A stretch of DNA of 64,000 nucleotides from JAPPOI01 sp028818055 (lineage in GTDB: Bacteria > Pseudomonadota > Alphaproteobacteria > Rhodobacterales > Rhodobacteraceae). Below, piece after piece: positions 40,472 through 48,876 of this stretch (position 1 is its first letter; each line of letters starts with the position of its first letter). Below the pieces are notes generated by a model that was not told the DNA's origin, ran no database searches, and saw only the letters and a program-made list of their open reading frames with translations. The stretch is taken from positions 434,001 through 498,000 of the forward strand of contig OZ253954.1 of the NCBI GenBank assembly GCA_965267405.1, in the 5' to 3' direction. A program made the translations under genes and the position numbers.

Positions 40472-42033
40472 CAGTGGTCCCCTCCGTTTGCCGCAACTTG
40501 CATGTGCGGCTCAAATTCCGCCACGGCTGTATGATACTCACCCAAGAGTGCCTCAACCGATGGCCCAATTACGTCTGTCACAAGGCTCGGATACACCCCG
40601 AGCAACAGCGTCATGACGACAAGTGGCGCAAAGATGCCTTTCTCGCGTGGCGTCATATCTGTGATTGATTTCAGGCTTTCCTTGATCAGGTCGCCCATAA
40701 CAACACGGCGATAGAGCCAAAGTGCATACGCCGCCGATAGGATCACGCCAGTGGCGGCAACAGCTGCAACCCACGTGTTCGCCTGGAACATGCCCATCAG
40801 CGTCAGGAATTCACCCACGAACCCGGACGTTCCCGGCAAGCCAACATTTGCCATCGTGAACAGCATGAAAACGGCCGCATAGGCAGGCATCCGGTTGACC
40901 AGTCCGCCATAAGCATCGATCTCTCGCGTGTGCATCCGATCATAGATCACGCCTACACACAGGAAGAGCGCGCCTGAAATGAAGCCGTGGCTGATCATCT
41001 GGAATATCGCGCCGTCAACGCCTTGTTGGTTCGCGGCGAAAATACCAGCGGTCACGAAGCCCATGTGCGCAACTGACGAATACGCAATCAGCTTCTTCAT
41101 GTCTTCCTGCATCAGCGCAACGAGCGACGTGTAAACGATCGCGATTGCGCTGAGCCAAAGAACAAAATCTGCCAAGAGATCGGAAGCCACAGGGAACATC
41201 GGCAAACTGAAACGCAAGAAACCGTAGCCACCCATCTTCAAAAGGATGGCAGCCAGCACAACCGATCCAGCCGTTGGAGCCTGAACGTGAGCATCCGGCA
41301 ACCAAGTGTGGACCGGCCACATCGGCATTTTCACTGCGAAGGACGCAAAGAACGCGATCCAAAGCAGTGTCTGCAATCCACCAATGATCTGGAAACCAAA
41401 GACGCTTAGTGTCTCTGATCCAAACTGGTGGTTCAGCAAGCTCGGGATATCGGTGGTTCCGGCATCCACGAACATCGCCACCATCGCGACCAGCATCAAT
41501 ACCGACCCAAGGAAGGTGTAGAGGAAGAACTTGAACGCCGCATAAATGCGATCTTTGCCACCCCAAATACCAATGATTAGGAACATTGGTATCAGGCCGG
41601 CCTCAAAGAACAGGTAGAACAGCACGAGGTCCAGTGCGCAGAAGACACCTAGCATAAGTGTCTCAAGCACAAGGAACGCGATCATGTATTCTTTGACGCG
41701 GTGTGTGACGTCCCAACACGCCAGAATTGTGATGGGCATCAAGAACGTCGTCAGAAGGATGAACAGCACTGAAATGCCATCGACACCCAGTTTGTAGGTC
41801 AGCCCAAATATCCAGTCACGCTCTTCGACAAACTGAAAGTCGGTGTTCGACGCATCGAACTGGGAGATCAGAATAAGAGACCCCAGAAACGATAGAGACG
41901 TGGCAAAAAGCGCGACCCATTTCGCATTGCGCTGGGCGGCTTCATCATCACCGCGCAGCAAGAGCGCCAAAATCACCGCCGCGATCAACGGCACAAAGGT
42001 GATGATTGTTAAAAGGTTGCCGTCCAACATCAC
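40471..42033 (-). CDS. nuoM: NADH-quinone oxidoreductase subunit M
   Basis: 520 residues with about 14 membrane segments. The pump motif VHTWLPDAHVQAPTAGSVVLAAILLKMGGYGFLR is complete, as is the lysine region of the discontinuous helix. Overlaps nuoL by 4 bases. Standard order L-M-N. Confidence 0.97.
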   Translation of the reverse strand: MMLDGNLLTIITFVPLIAAVILALLLRGDDEAAQRNAKWVALFATSLSFLGSLILISQFDASNTDFQFVEERDWIFGLTYKLGVDGISVLFILLTTFLMPITILACWDVTHRVKEYMIAFLVLETLMLGVFCALDLVLFYLFFEAGLIPMFLIIGIWGGKDRIYAAFKFFLYTFLGSVLMLVAMVAMFVDAGTTDIPSLLNHQFGSETLSVFGFQIIGGLQTLLWIAFFASFAVKMPMWPVHTWLPDAHVQAPTAGSVVLAAILLKMGGYGFLRFSLPMFPVASDLLADFVLWLSAIAIVYTSLVALMQEDMKKLIAYSSVAHMGFVTAGIFAANQQGVDGAIFQMISHGFISGALFLCVGVIYDRMHTREIDAYGGLVNRMPAYAAVFMLFTMANVGLPGTSGFVGEFLTLMGMFQANTWVAAVAATGVILSAAYALWLYRRVVMGDLIKESLKSITDMTPREKGIFAPLVVMTLLLGVYPSLVTDVIGPSVEALLGEYHTAVAEFEPHMQVAANGGDH

Positions 42034-44126
42034 TCAGCCCCCCCGGAAATAGTGATCCAAGTGATGAAGAGCGCGATGCCCAGAACCATCGTGAAGGCGT
42101 AGGTAAAGATGTAACCCGACTGTGCCCGTCCGGCGAGACGCGTGAAGAACGGAACGATCCCCATAGCCACCCCATTAAGGAAGCCATCAATTGTTGCGCC
42201 ATCTCCCTTCTTCCAAAGGAACCTGCCCAGCCACATTGAAGGGCGCACGAAGAGGAAATCGTAGATTTCGTCGACGTACCATTTGTTCAGCAGGAACAGG
42301 TACAGCGGACGCTGCTGAGCCGCCAGTTTCGCCGGAATGTCGGGGCGGCGTATGTAAAACTGGAACGCCGTCAAGAAGCCAATCACCATGACGATGAACG
42401 GGCTTAGCTTGACCCATGTCGGCACATAGTGCGCGTCGTGCAGCACATGATTGTCTGGATGGCGGTAGATGGCACCCTGCCCCGGCACTGCCGGTTCTTT
42501 CGCCTTTTCTTCCTTCGGTTTGTCCTCGGCTGCATGGGCAGCACCTAGCAAAAGGATGGCTGCATGCTCGTCCGATTTGGTCACGCCGAAGAACTTGTCC
42601 ACGGCTTCATCGCTGCCGAAGAATGGCTTGTACCAGATCATGCCCGCGAAAATCGCTCCGACGGCCAAAACGCCGAGCGGCGCCAGCATTGTGACGGGGC
42701 TTTCGTGTGCATGTTCATGCGTGTGGTGATCACCGCGTGGCTCGCCGTAGAAGGTCATGAACATCAGTCGCCAGCTATAAAAGCTCGTGAACAGCGCAGC
42801 GATGACCAACATCCAGAACGCCATCATCGAAACCCCAGTTCCACCGGCGAAAGCACTTTCGATGATCGCATCCTTGGATACGAAGCCAGCAAACCCGACC
42901 GGGAAGCCGATATAGAGAAGCGGAATGCCCACGCCCGTAATAGCCAGCGTGCCGATCATCATTGCCCAGAAGGTATAGGGTAGTTTATGACGCAGACCGC
43001 CATAGTTCCGCATGTCTTGCTCGTGGTGCATGCCGTGGATGACGGAGCCAGCGCCGAGGAACAACATCGCCTTGAAGAAAGCGTGTGTAAGCAGGTGGAA
43101 CATCGCGACCGAATACACGCCGACGCCTGCGGCAACGAACATGTAACCAAGCTGCGAACATGTCGAATAGGCGATGACACGCTTGATGTCGTTCTGAACA
43201 AGCCCAACGGTCGCAGCAAAGAATGCTGTAATTGCGCCAATGACCACGATGAAGCTCTGTGTCCAATCTGCAAACTCTATCAAAGGCGACATGCGGCAGA
43301 CTAGGAAAACACCCGCCGTCACCATGGTTGCCGCGTGGATCAGCGCCGAAACAGGTGTCGGACCTTCCATCGCATCTGGAAGCCATGTGTGTAGGATGAA
43401 CTGGGCTGACTTGCCCATAGCACCCACAAACAGCAGAAAGCTCACCAGTTCGATAGCGTTGAACGAACTCCACAGGAAGTTGATTTCGGTCTCTGCCAGC
43501 TCCGGCGCAGCTGCAAAGATATCGTCGAAGTTGATGCTATCGACGAGGAAGAAGATCGCGAAAATCCCTAAAGCGAAGCCAAAGTCACCGACCCGGTTTA
43601 CAACGAACGCCTTGATCGCGGCAGCATTGGCCGAAGGCTTGCGGAAGTAGAATCCAATCAGAAGATAGGACGCTAGGCCAACACCTTCCCAACCGAAGAA
43701 CATCTGCACAAGATTGTCGGCTGTAACCAGCATCAACATGGCAAATGTGAACAAGCTCAAGTAGGCGAAAAAGCGTGGCCGATAGCTTTCTTTTTCTTCG
43801 TCAAAGTTGTCGTCGTGCGCCATGTAACCGAACGAATACAGGTGCACGAGCGCCGAAACCGTGGTGATCACGATCAACATTATTGCGGTCAGACGGTCGA
43901 GCCGGATAGCCCAATCCGTGGCAAGTGACCCACTTTCGATCCAACGCAAGATCTGAATTTGCTGGGTTTCTCCGTTGAACGTCAGGAAGACAATCCAACT
44001 GAGTAGCGCCGATAGGAACAACAGGCCTGTCGCTGTCCACTGCGCGGCTGGCTCGCCGATGATCCGCCACCCGAAGCCGCAAATTATCGCACCGATCAGC
44101 GGGGCAAAGAGGATGATCGTTTCCAT
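42030..44126 (-). CDS. nuoL: NADH-quinone oxidoreductase subunit L
   Basis: 698 residues, the longer form typical of Alphaproteobacteria. The core has FFGWEGVGLASYLLIGFYFRKPSANAAAIKAFVVNRVGDFGFALG and LHTWLPDAMEGPTPVSALIHAATMVTAGV. Between the last core helices a hydrophilic insert runs from about residue 490 (HHTHEHAHESPVTMLAP ... AHAAEDKPKEEKAKEPAVPGQGAIYRHPDNHVLHDAHYVPTWVKLSP), with many His. The C-terminal lateral helix follows. Six bases separate it from nuoK. Confidence 0.97.
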   Translation of the reverse strand: METIILFAPLIGAIICGFGWRIIGEPAAQWTATGLLFLSALLSWIVFLTFNGETQQIQILRWIESGSLATDWAIRLDRLTAIMLIVITTVSALVHLYSFGYMAHDDNFDEEKESYRPRFFAYLSLFTFAMLMLVTADNLVQMFFGWEGVGLASYLLIGFYFRKPSANAAAIKAFVVNRVGDFGFALGIFAIFFLVDSINFDDIFAAAPELAETEINFLWSSFNAIELVSFLLFVGAMGKSAQFILHTWLPDAMEGPTPVSALIHAATMVTAGVFLVCRMSPLIEFADWTQSFIVVIGAITAFFAATVGLVQNDIKRVIAYSTCSQLGYMFVAAGVGVYSVAMFHLLTHAFFKAMLFLGAGSVIHGMHHEQDMRNYGGLRHKLPYTFWAMMIGTLAITGVGIPLLYIGFPVGFAGFVSKDAIIESAFAGGTGVSMMAFWMLVIAALFTSFYSWRLMFMTFYGEPRGDHHTHEHAHESPVTMLAPLGVLAVGAIFAGMIWYKPFFGSDEAVDKFFGVTKSDEHAAILLLGAAHAAEDKPKEEKAKEPAVPGQGAIYRHPDNHVLHDAHYVPTWVKLSPFIVMVIGFLTAFQFYIRRPDIPAKLAAQQRPLYLFLLNKWYVDEIYDFLFVRPSMWLGRFLWKKGDGATIDGFLNGVAMGIVPFFTRLAGRAQSGYIFTYAFTMVLGIALFITWITISGGAE

Positions 44127-44132
44127 ATTCTC

Positions 44133-44438
44133 TTAGCCTTTCATCACGTTGACGTCTTCGACGTCGATGGTGCCACGATTTCGGAAGAAGCAGACCAAAA
44201 TGGCCAAGCCGATGGCCGCTTCAGCGGCAGCGACCGTCAGAACGAACAGCGTGAAAACCTGACCAGTCAGGTCTGCCAGATACGCCGAGAAGGCAACCAG
44301 ATTGATGTTCACGGCCAAGAGCATCAGTTCGATGGACATCAGCAAGATGATGACGTTTTTCCTGTTCAGGAAAATCCCGAAGATGCCTATGACGAACAAC
44401 GTCGCCGCTACGGTCAGATAGTGTTCCAGTCCGATCAT
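44133..44438 (-). CDS. nuoK: NADH-quinone oxidoreductase subunit K
   Basis: 101 residues from the ATG at 44438, the usual length. Three membrane helices with the proton-path Glu in MSIELMLLAVNINLVAF and AAAEAAIGLAILV. AGAGGG precedes the ATG. The ATG overlaps the stop of the upstream secreted-protein gene (ATGA). The frame is open upstream but that is shadow of that gene. Confidence 0.96.
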   Translation of the reverse strand: MIGLEHYLTVAATLFVIGIFGIFLNRKNVIILLMSIELMLLAVNINLVAFSAYLADLTGQVFTLFVLTVAAAEAAIGLAILVCFFRNRGTIDVEDVNVMKG

Positions 44439-44902
44439 TGGTCCCTCTCGAACGGATGTTTTTCGCCGAGCAGCTCTGGGTAAACCGCTGCACAAGCGCA
44501 GGGTTCAGCCTGAAACTCGGCAAGTTCAATGTCGCGACCGACGTTCTTCAAAGCGTCGTGCAGCCGCTGAAAACTAAATAGTGCTGGACTAACCGACATT
44601 TGCGTCTCGATAATCTCGATCACGTCGTCGGTGCGATCAAACGGTGGGCGCTCGCGCATGTGCTCTTCGCGTGCACGTGTCCGCAAGAACTCGCCGGTCT
44701 TGCAATCGGCGATCACGATGTCCGTGAAGACACCTTCCTGACTCCACCATTCTCCATAGCCCACACGACCCCCGCCAAAGTCGCGGTGACCGGCCTCTCC
44801 ACCATGACTGATGTGGGTCGTGCGCTCGCATTCGGCCAATGTCAGAGCCGAGACCTGACCGGCCGCGCACAGCAATGCTATTGAGAGGATGATGCGGATC
44901 AT
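44435..44902 (-). CDS. Secreted protein between nuoJ and nuoK, unknown function
   Basis: 155 residues from the ATG at 44902. The signal peptide is IRIILSIALLCAAGQVSA (cleavage near LTLA). The mature part is rich in charged residues with four Cys (ECERTT, ADCKTG, EPCACAAV), possibly disulfides, and FGGGRVGYGEWWSQEGVFTDIVIADCKTGEFLRTRAREEH as a conserved-looking centre. ATGA overlaps link it to the preceding 124-aa gene and to nuoK, so it is translated within the nuo message. No family recognised. Confidence 0.78.
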   Translation of the reverse strand: MIRIILSIALLCAAGQVSALTLAECERTTHISHGGEAGHRDFGGGRVGYGEWWSQEGVFTDIVIADCKTGEFLRTRAREEHMRERPPFDRTDDVIEIIETQMSVSPALFSFQRLHDALKNVGRDIELAEFQAEPCACAAVYPELLGEKHPFERDQ

Positions 44903-45273
44903 CGTAGCCCCCCACATGCTTTGGCGGCCAAAATCGCTTCGGCAGAACCAAGCAACAAACGCTCTAACTCAGGCTTGTCGTTTCGTGGGCCTTCGTGTTC
45001 CGCGATTGTCCCCAACGCCAGAGGCGCGCAGGTGATAAGGTAAACCGTGTATTCGGTCGCCCCATCCAGTTCTTTTGACGTCGTAATCTCAATCTTACCG
45101 TCGTCGCGGCGCCACGCGTTCAGAAGATCGTAAACGGCCGGGTCACCAGGAACCGTAACGCCTTCCACGTCGTTTGACGCCAGCACAACATTGCTCGCAA
45201 TAGCAGATGCCGCCGGAGACCCAGCAAGGCCCAGCGCTACCACGAGTGTTGATATGCCGGTGAACGCAGTCAC
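44899..45273 (-). CDS. Secreted protein between nuoJ and nuoK, unknown function
   Basis: 124 residues with a signal peptide (TAFTGISTLVVALGLAGSPAASA). The mature part has two Cys (LITCAPLAL and AKACGG) and the readable segments NAWRRDDGKIEITTSKELDGATEYTVYLIT. Four bases separate it from nuoJ, and its stop overlaps the 155-aa gene. No family recognised. Together the two secreted proteins form a pair inside the operon, both with possible periplasmic roles. Confidence 0.75.
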   Translation of the reverse strand: MTAFTGISTLVVALGLAGSPAASAIASNVVLASNDVEGVTVPGDPAVYDLLNAWRRDDGKIEITTSKELDGATEYTVYLITCAPLALGTIAEHEGPRNDKPELERLLLGSAEAILAAKACGGLR

Positions 45274-45277
45274 GCGA

Positions 45278-45892
45278 TTATAGCCCCTGCCCTGGTTTGA
45301 CGTCTTTCAGTTCCATTGCAGCAGCGGGATCGCGATACATTTGCTCAAGAATATCCTGCCGCTTGATGTCTTGGCGGTGCCGCAGTGTCAGAACGATCGC
45401 ACCGATCATCGCGACTAGAAGGATCAGACCAGCCAGCTGGAACAGCAGGAAATACTGGTCATAAAGGATACGACCCAATGCGTCCGTGTTGTGCTCACCG
45501 CCGCCTGCAATCGCATCCGGACTTTGAGCCAGCGCGACACCATCGACGGTCGTCCACACGCCAAAGGCCATGGCCAACTGCATCAGGATGACGACGCCGA
45601 TCAAAAGCCCAAGCGGCAAATACTTCGCCATCTCCGCCTTTAGTTCGGCAAAATCGACATCCAGCATCATAACAACAAACAAGAAAAGCACTGCCACGGC
45701 GCCGACGTAGACGATGATCAAAAGCATCGCGACGAATTCAGCGCCAAGCAGAACAAAAAGACCTGCCGCGGACAGGAATGACAGGATCAGCCAAAGCACG
45801 GAGTGGACCGGGTTGCGGCTGACTACGGTAAGTAGCCCGCCAGCGATGCACGACAGTGCAAACAGGTAAAAGGCTAGGATCTGAGGTGTCAT
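45278..45892 (-). CDS. nuoJ: NADH-quinone oxidoreductase subunit J
   Basis: 204 residues with five membrane helices; the signature NPVHSVLWLILSFLSAAGLFVLLGAEFVAMLLIIVYVGAVAVLFLFVVMML is complete. It helps transmit the quinone-site signal to the pumps. Start overlaps the carboxymuconolactone-decarboxylase-family gene by 4 bases. Confidence 0.96.
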   Translation of the reverse strand: MTPQILAFYLFALSCIAGGLLTVVSRNPVHSVLWLILSFLSAAGLFVLLGAEFVAMLLIIVYVGAVAVLFLFVVMMLDVDFAELKAEMAKYLPLGLLIGVVILMQLAMAFGVWTTVDGVALAQSPDAIAGGGEHNTDALGRILYDQYFLLFQLAGLILLVAMIGAIVLTLRHRQDIKRQDILEQMYRDPAAAMELKDVKPGQGL

Positions 45893-46296
45893 GTGTCCTC
45901 CTCGTCGCTCGCGTCCATAACGGACCCGGCAAGTTCCATTGCCTTGGTCATGGCCGGGACACCCCCGAACACACCCATCATGGCAATGGTTTCAGCAATT
46001 TCTTGTTTTGTTGCACCGGCTTCCAGTGCGTGGCGTACGGTGAGCCGGATTTGCGCTTCGGCCTGCGCGCCCAGCATTGTCAGGGCGCCCAACGTAAGCA
46101 AAAGCTTGGTTTTCGCATCCAGTCCTTCAGGATTGAATGTTTTGCCCATGACAGTTTCCATCATGTCCTTGGGCATGGTCGGCCACAACGCCTCAAACCC
46201 TTTCGGCGTGAACGACTCAAGCGCAGGGTTCATGGCTTTCGCCATCTCCTGGCCCATCGCCATCATCGCTTCAAATGGGTTCTTCTGATCGGTCAT
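45889..46296 (-). CDS. Carboxymuconolactone decarboxylase family protein inside the nuo operon
   Basis: 135 residues. The C-terminal half KTKLLLTLGALTMLGAQAEAQIRLTVRHALEAGATKQEIAETIAMMGVFGGVPAM is the CMD/AhpD domain. The catalytic CxxC of AhpD-type peroxidase reductases is absent, so a peroxidase role is unlikely. The N-terminal part is Met-rich (FEAMMAMGQEMAKAMNP). It overlaps nuoI and nuoJ by 4 bases each. Confidence 0.85.
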   Translation of the reverse strand: MTDQKNPFEAMMAMGQEMAKAMNPALESFTPKGFEALWPTMPKDMMETVMGKTFNPEGLDAKTKLLLTLGALTMLGAQAEAQIRLTVRHALEAGATKQEIAETIAMMGVFGGVPAMTKAMELAGSVMDASDEEDT

Positions 46297-46787
46297 CTGT
46301 ACGGCGCATCCAATTCGAGGTTGCGCGCGATCTCGGCTTCCCAGCGCTCACCGTTTTCGAGAAGTTTTTCTTTGGTGTAGAAAAGCTCTTCGCGGGTTTC
46401 CGTCGAAAACTCGAAGTTTGGACCTTCGACGATGGCATCAACCGGACAGGCTTCCTGACAGAAGCCGCAGTAAATACACTTCGTCATATCAATGTCGTAG
46501 CGTGTCGTTCTGCGTGAACCGTCCTCGCGAGGCTCAGCATCAATGGTAATCGCCTGCGCTGGGCAAACAGCTTCGCATAGTTTGCACGCAATACAGCGTT
46601 CTTCCCCGTTCGGATATCGACGCAAAGCATGTTCACCGCGGAAACGCGGGCTGAGCGGACCTTTTTCGTGTGGATAGTTCACGGTGGCCTTCGGATTGAA
46701 GAAATACTTCATGCCCAAGCCAAAACCTTTGAGGAAATCCATCAAAAGGAAGTACTTACCTGCGCGGTTCCAATCGATATTGGCCAT
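46293..46787 (-). CDS. nuoI: NADH-quinone oxidoreductase subunit I
   Basis: 164 residues. Two 4Fe-4S motifs: CIACKLCEAVCPAQAI and CIYCGFCQEACPVDAI. It carries clusters N6a and N6b in the peripheral arm. The gene overlaps the downstream CMD gene by 4 bases. Confidence 0.97.
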   Translation of the reverse strand: MANIDWNRAGKYFLLMDFLKGFGLGMKYFFNPKATVNYPHEKGPLSPRFRGEHALRRYPNGEERCIACKLCEAVCPAQAITIDAEPREDGSRRTTRYDIDMTKCIYCGFCQEACPVDAIVEGPNFEFSTETREELFYTKEKLLENGERWEAEIARNLELDAPYR

Positions 46788-46797
46788 CTACCAGCTC

Positions 46798-46935
46798 CTA
46801 AAACTTCCCTGAATTATTCCAGGTCGCTTGGGAACCAACCATTTCGGCGGCATCCAAGCGTTCGACATCAAATCTGTTTTCAAGACGGTGCAAGTCCGCC
46901 CGAAAGCACAAAGCAACTTCCCAATCGATCCGCAT
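46798..46935 (-). CDS. Possible 45-aa peptide upstream of nuoI
   Basis: From the ATG at 46935 (AGGAG 10 bases upstream) the minus strand encodes 45 residues, MRIDWEVALCFRADLHRLENRFD... ending NNSGKF, with codon choice like the neighbours, stopping 10 bases before nuoI. A second frame (ATG at 46940) also opens to 46788 but uses codons such as ATA and looks poorer. Unproven; may be non-coding. Confidence 0.3.
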   Translation of the reverse strand: MRIDWEVALCFRADLHRLENRFDVERLDAAEMVGSQATWNNSGKF

Positions 46936-46936
46936 A

Positions 46937-47743
46937 TCATGCAGTCTCCTGCGCTGAGGCTTTGGCAAGCTGTTGCTCGCGCATCGCGACAATTTCGGAC
47001 GCTTCGCGGTCCTGTTCTTTGTCGTGGTCGCTCCACTTACGCACATAGTCCGTCTGTAACGCGCGGTTCCAGCGATGCGCTGACGGTCCTTTGCGCACTT
47101 CGTAGTAAAGATACACGCGTTGATTTGGGACCTTCCCCCGCACGCGCGGGCGATGCCCTTTTTCAGCCGGATCGCCGATGGGCATTTCCTTGTCGCGCGG
47201 CATCTCGGGCAGCATAACGCAGTCCAGTACATCGAAACCGCAACCATGCTTCCAATAGCCGTACACCAGTTCTGGACCGAACTGGTAAAACCCATGTGCA
47301 AACCAGTTGTTGGCGGGCACGCAACTTGCCAGCACACCGTTCGGTGCAAGCAAAACGTTCAGATTGTCCATGCAGCGGGCAACGTCAAATATATGCTCTG
47401 TTGTGCCGCCATCGAAGATCAGATCGAACTTTCCAGCCCAATCTTCAGGCACCACATCGTTCAAATCATGAAGTAGTGTGGCGCCTTCAAAGTCTGACAA
47501 GTCCAAAGCCTGAACTTCTTTCGCACCAAGCGCCTCGAAGAAGGTCTCGGCGTATCCATCCGATTGGGTGATATCGTCGAAATCCAGATCGAATCCGGCC
47601 TTTTCCAGCTCTTTCTCCAAGGCGGGAACAAGTTTGTCCTTCACCTGCATGCGGTGCCGCCCAAGCATCAGCACAGAACCCGAAACACCATGCCGGGCGG
47701 CATGGTGGATCAGTTTCTTCGCGCTTGAATAATCGACACCCAT
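46937..47743 (-). CDS. SAM-methyltransferase-like protein inside the nuo operon
   Basis: 268 residues. The N-terminal half has a Rossmann-like pattern (VLMLGRHRMQVKDK...) followed by FDLIFDGGTTEHIFDVARCMDNLNVLLAPNGVLAS, where LIFDGGTTEHIFD and the NGVL strand match class I methyltransferases of the type-11/12 group. The glycine-rich motif I (GxGxG) is not evident, so catalytic status is open. The basic C-terminus (HRWNRALQTDYVRKWSDHDKEQDREASEIVAMREQQLAK) is helical and charged. It sits between nuoH and nuoI, 7 bases after nuoH in the reading direction, and would be co-transcribed. Confidence 0.72.
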   Translation of the reverse strand: MGVDYSSAKKLIHHAARHGVSGSVLMLGRHRMQVKDKLVPALEKELEKAGFDLDFDDITQSDGYAETFFEALGAKEVQALDLSDFEGATLLHDLNDVVPEDWAGKFDLIFDGGTTEHIFDVARCMDNLNVLLAPNGVLASCVPANNWFAHGFYQFGPELVYGYWKHGCGFDVLDCVMLPEMPRDKEMPIGDPAEKGHRPRVRGKVPNQRVYLYYEVRKGPSAHRWNRALQTDYVRKWSDHDKEQDREASEIVAMREQQLAKASAQETA

Positions 47744-47750
47744 TTCGCGG

Positions 47751-48788
47751 TCAGCCTCCGATCATCCAACGCGCATAAGCGCCGCCGAAAAGCTCGAACT
47801 TGGCAAAGAATGCTACCAGCACGACCCAGATCAGGCTGAATGGCAGGAACCACTTCCATCCCAACCGCATCAGCTGGTCATAGCGATAGCGTGGGACGAT
47901 CGCCTTCACCATTGCGAAGAGGAAGAAGAAGAAGCCCATCTTCGCGATCATCCACAGTGGGCTGTCCGGCAGGAACGGCACTGGTGACAACCAGCCACCG
48001 AAGAACAGCAGCGTGGTCAAGGCGCACATCAGGAAGATGGCAATGTATTCACCGGCCATGAACAAAAGGAATGGCGTGGACGAGTATTCCACCTGGTAGC
48101 CCGCAACCAATTCAGATTCCGCTTCGGGCAAATCAAACGGCGGGCGGTTGGTTTCAGCCAATGCCGAGATGAAGAAAAGGAATACCATCGGGAAATGCGG
48201 CAACCAGTACCAGCTGAAGAAGCCATAATCGCCGTCTTGCGCGCGAACGATGTCACCAAAGTTCATCGATCCCGTCGACAAGATCACGCCGATGATAATG
48301 AGACCGATCGAAACTTCGTACGAAATCATCTGTGCCGCCGAGCGAAGCGAGCCAAGGAACGGATACTTCGAGTTCGAAGCCCAGCCGCCCATGATCACGC
48401 CATAAACTTCAAGCGAAGAGATCGCGAAAACGAACAGGATGGCGACGTTGATATCGCTCAGAACGATGTTGTCCGAAAATGGGATCACTGCCCATGCGAG
48501 CATCGCCAGAGCGAACGACACAAGAGGCGCGATAAGAAACACCGCCCTGTCCGCGCCGGCGGGAATGACAATTTCCTTCAAAACCAGCTTCAGCATGTCG
48601 GCAAGCGACTGCAGAAGCCCCCAAGGGCCAACCACGTTTGGGCCGCGCCGCATCTGCACTGCCGCCCAGATTTTCCGGTCCGCGTAAAGAATGAAGTAGG
48701 CCGACAAAAGCAGGAAGATTGCCATCAGCAGGCACTGCGCCGCCACGATCAAGACGATCCCCAGCGGTGTGGTCAGAAACTCAGCCAT
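47751..48788 (-). CDS. nuoH: NADH-quinone oxidoreductase subunit H
   Basis: 345 residues with eight membrane helices. The quinone-site text LSAYFILYADRKIWAAVQMRRGPNVVGPWGLLQSLADMLKL and ETNRPPFDLPEAESELVAGYQVEYS is complete. It begins 88 bases after nuoG, the largest gap between core genes apart from those filled with guest genes. Confidence 0.97.
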   Translation of the reverse strand: MAEFLTTPLGIVLIVAAQCLLMAIFLLLSAYFILYADRKIWAAVQMRRGPNVVGPWGLLQSLADMLKLVLKEIVIPAGADRAVFLIAPLVSFALAMLAWAVIPFSDNIVLSDINVAILFVFAISSLEVYGVIMGGWASNSKYPFLGSLRSAAQMISYEVSIGLIIIGVILSTGSMNFGDIVRAQDGDYGFFSWYWLPHFPMVFLFFISALAETNRPPFDLPEAESELVAGYQVEYSSTPFLLFMAGEYIAIFLMCALTTLLFFGGWLSPVPFLPDSPLWMIAKMGFFFFLFAMVKAIVPRYRYDQLMRLGWKWFLPFSLIWVVLVAFFAKFELFGGAYARWMIGG

Positions 48789-48876
48789 TAGTCCCCACTT
48801 TTTAGGTTCCCTGTGGTGGCGATTTCGCCGCCTTCTCTAAACACAATCTTGCCCCGAAGTGCCAGCCCTTAAGGGC

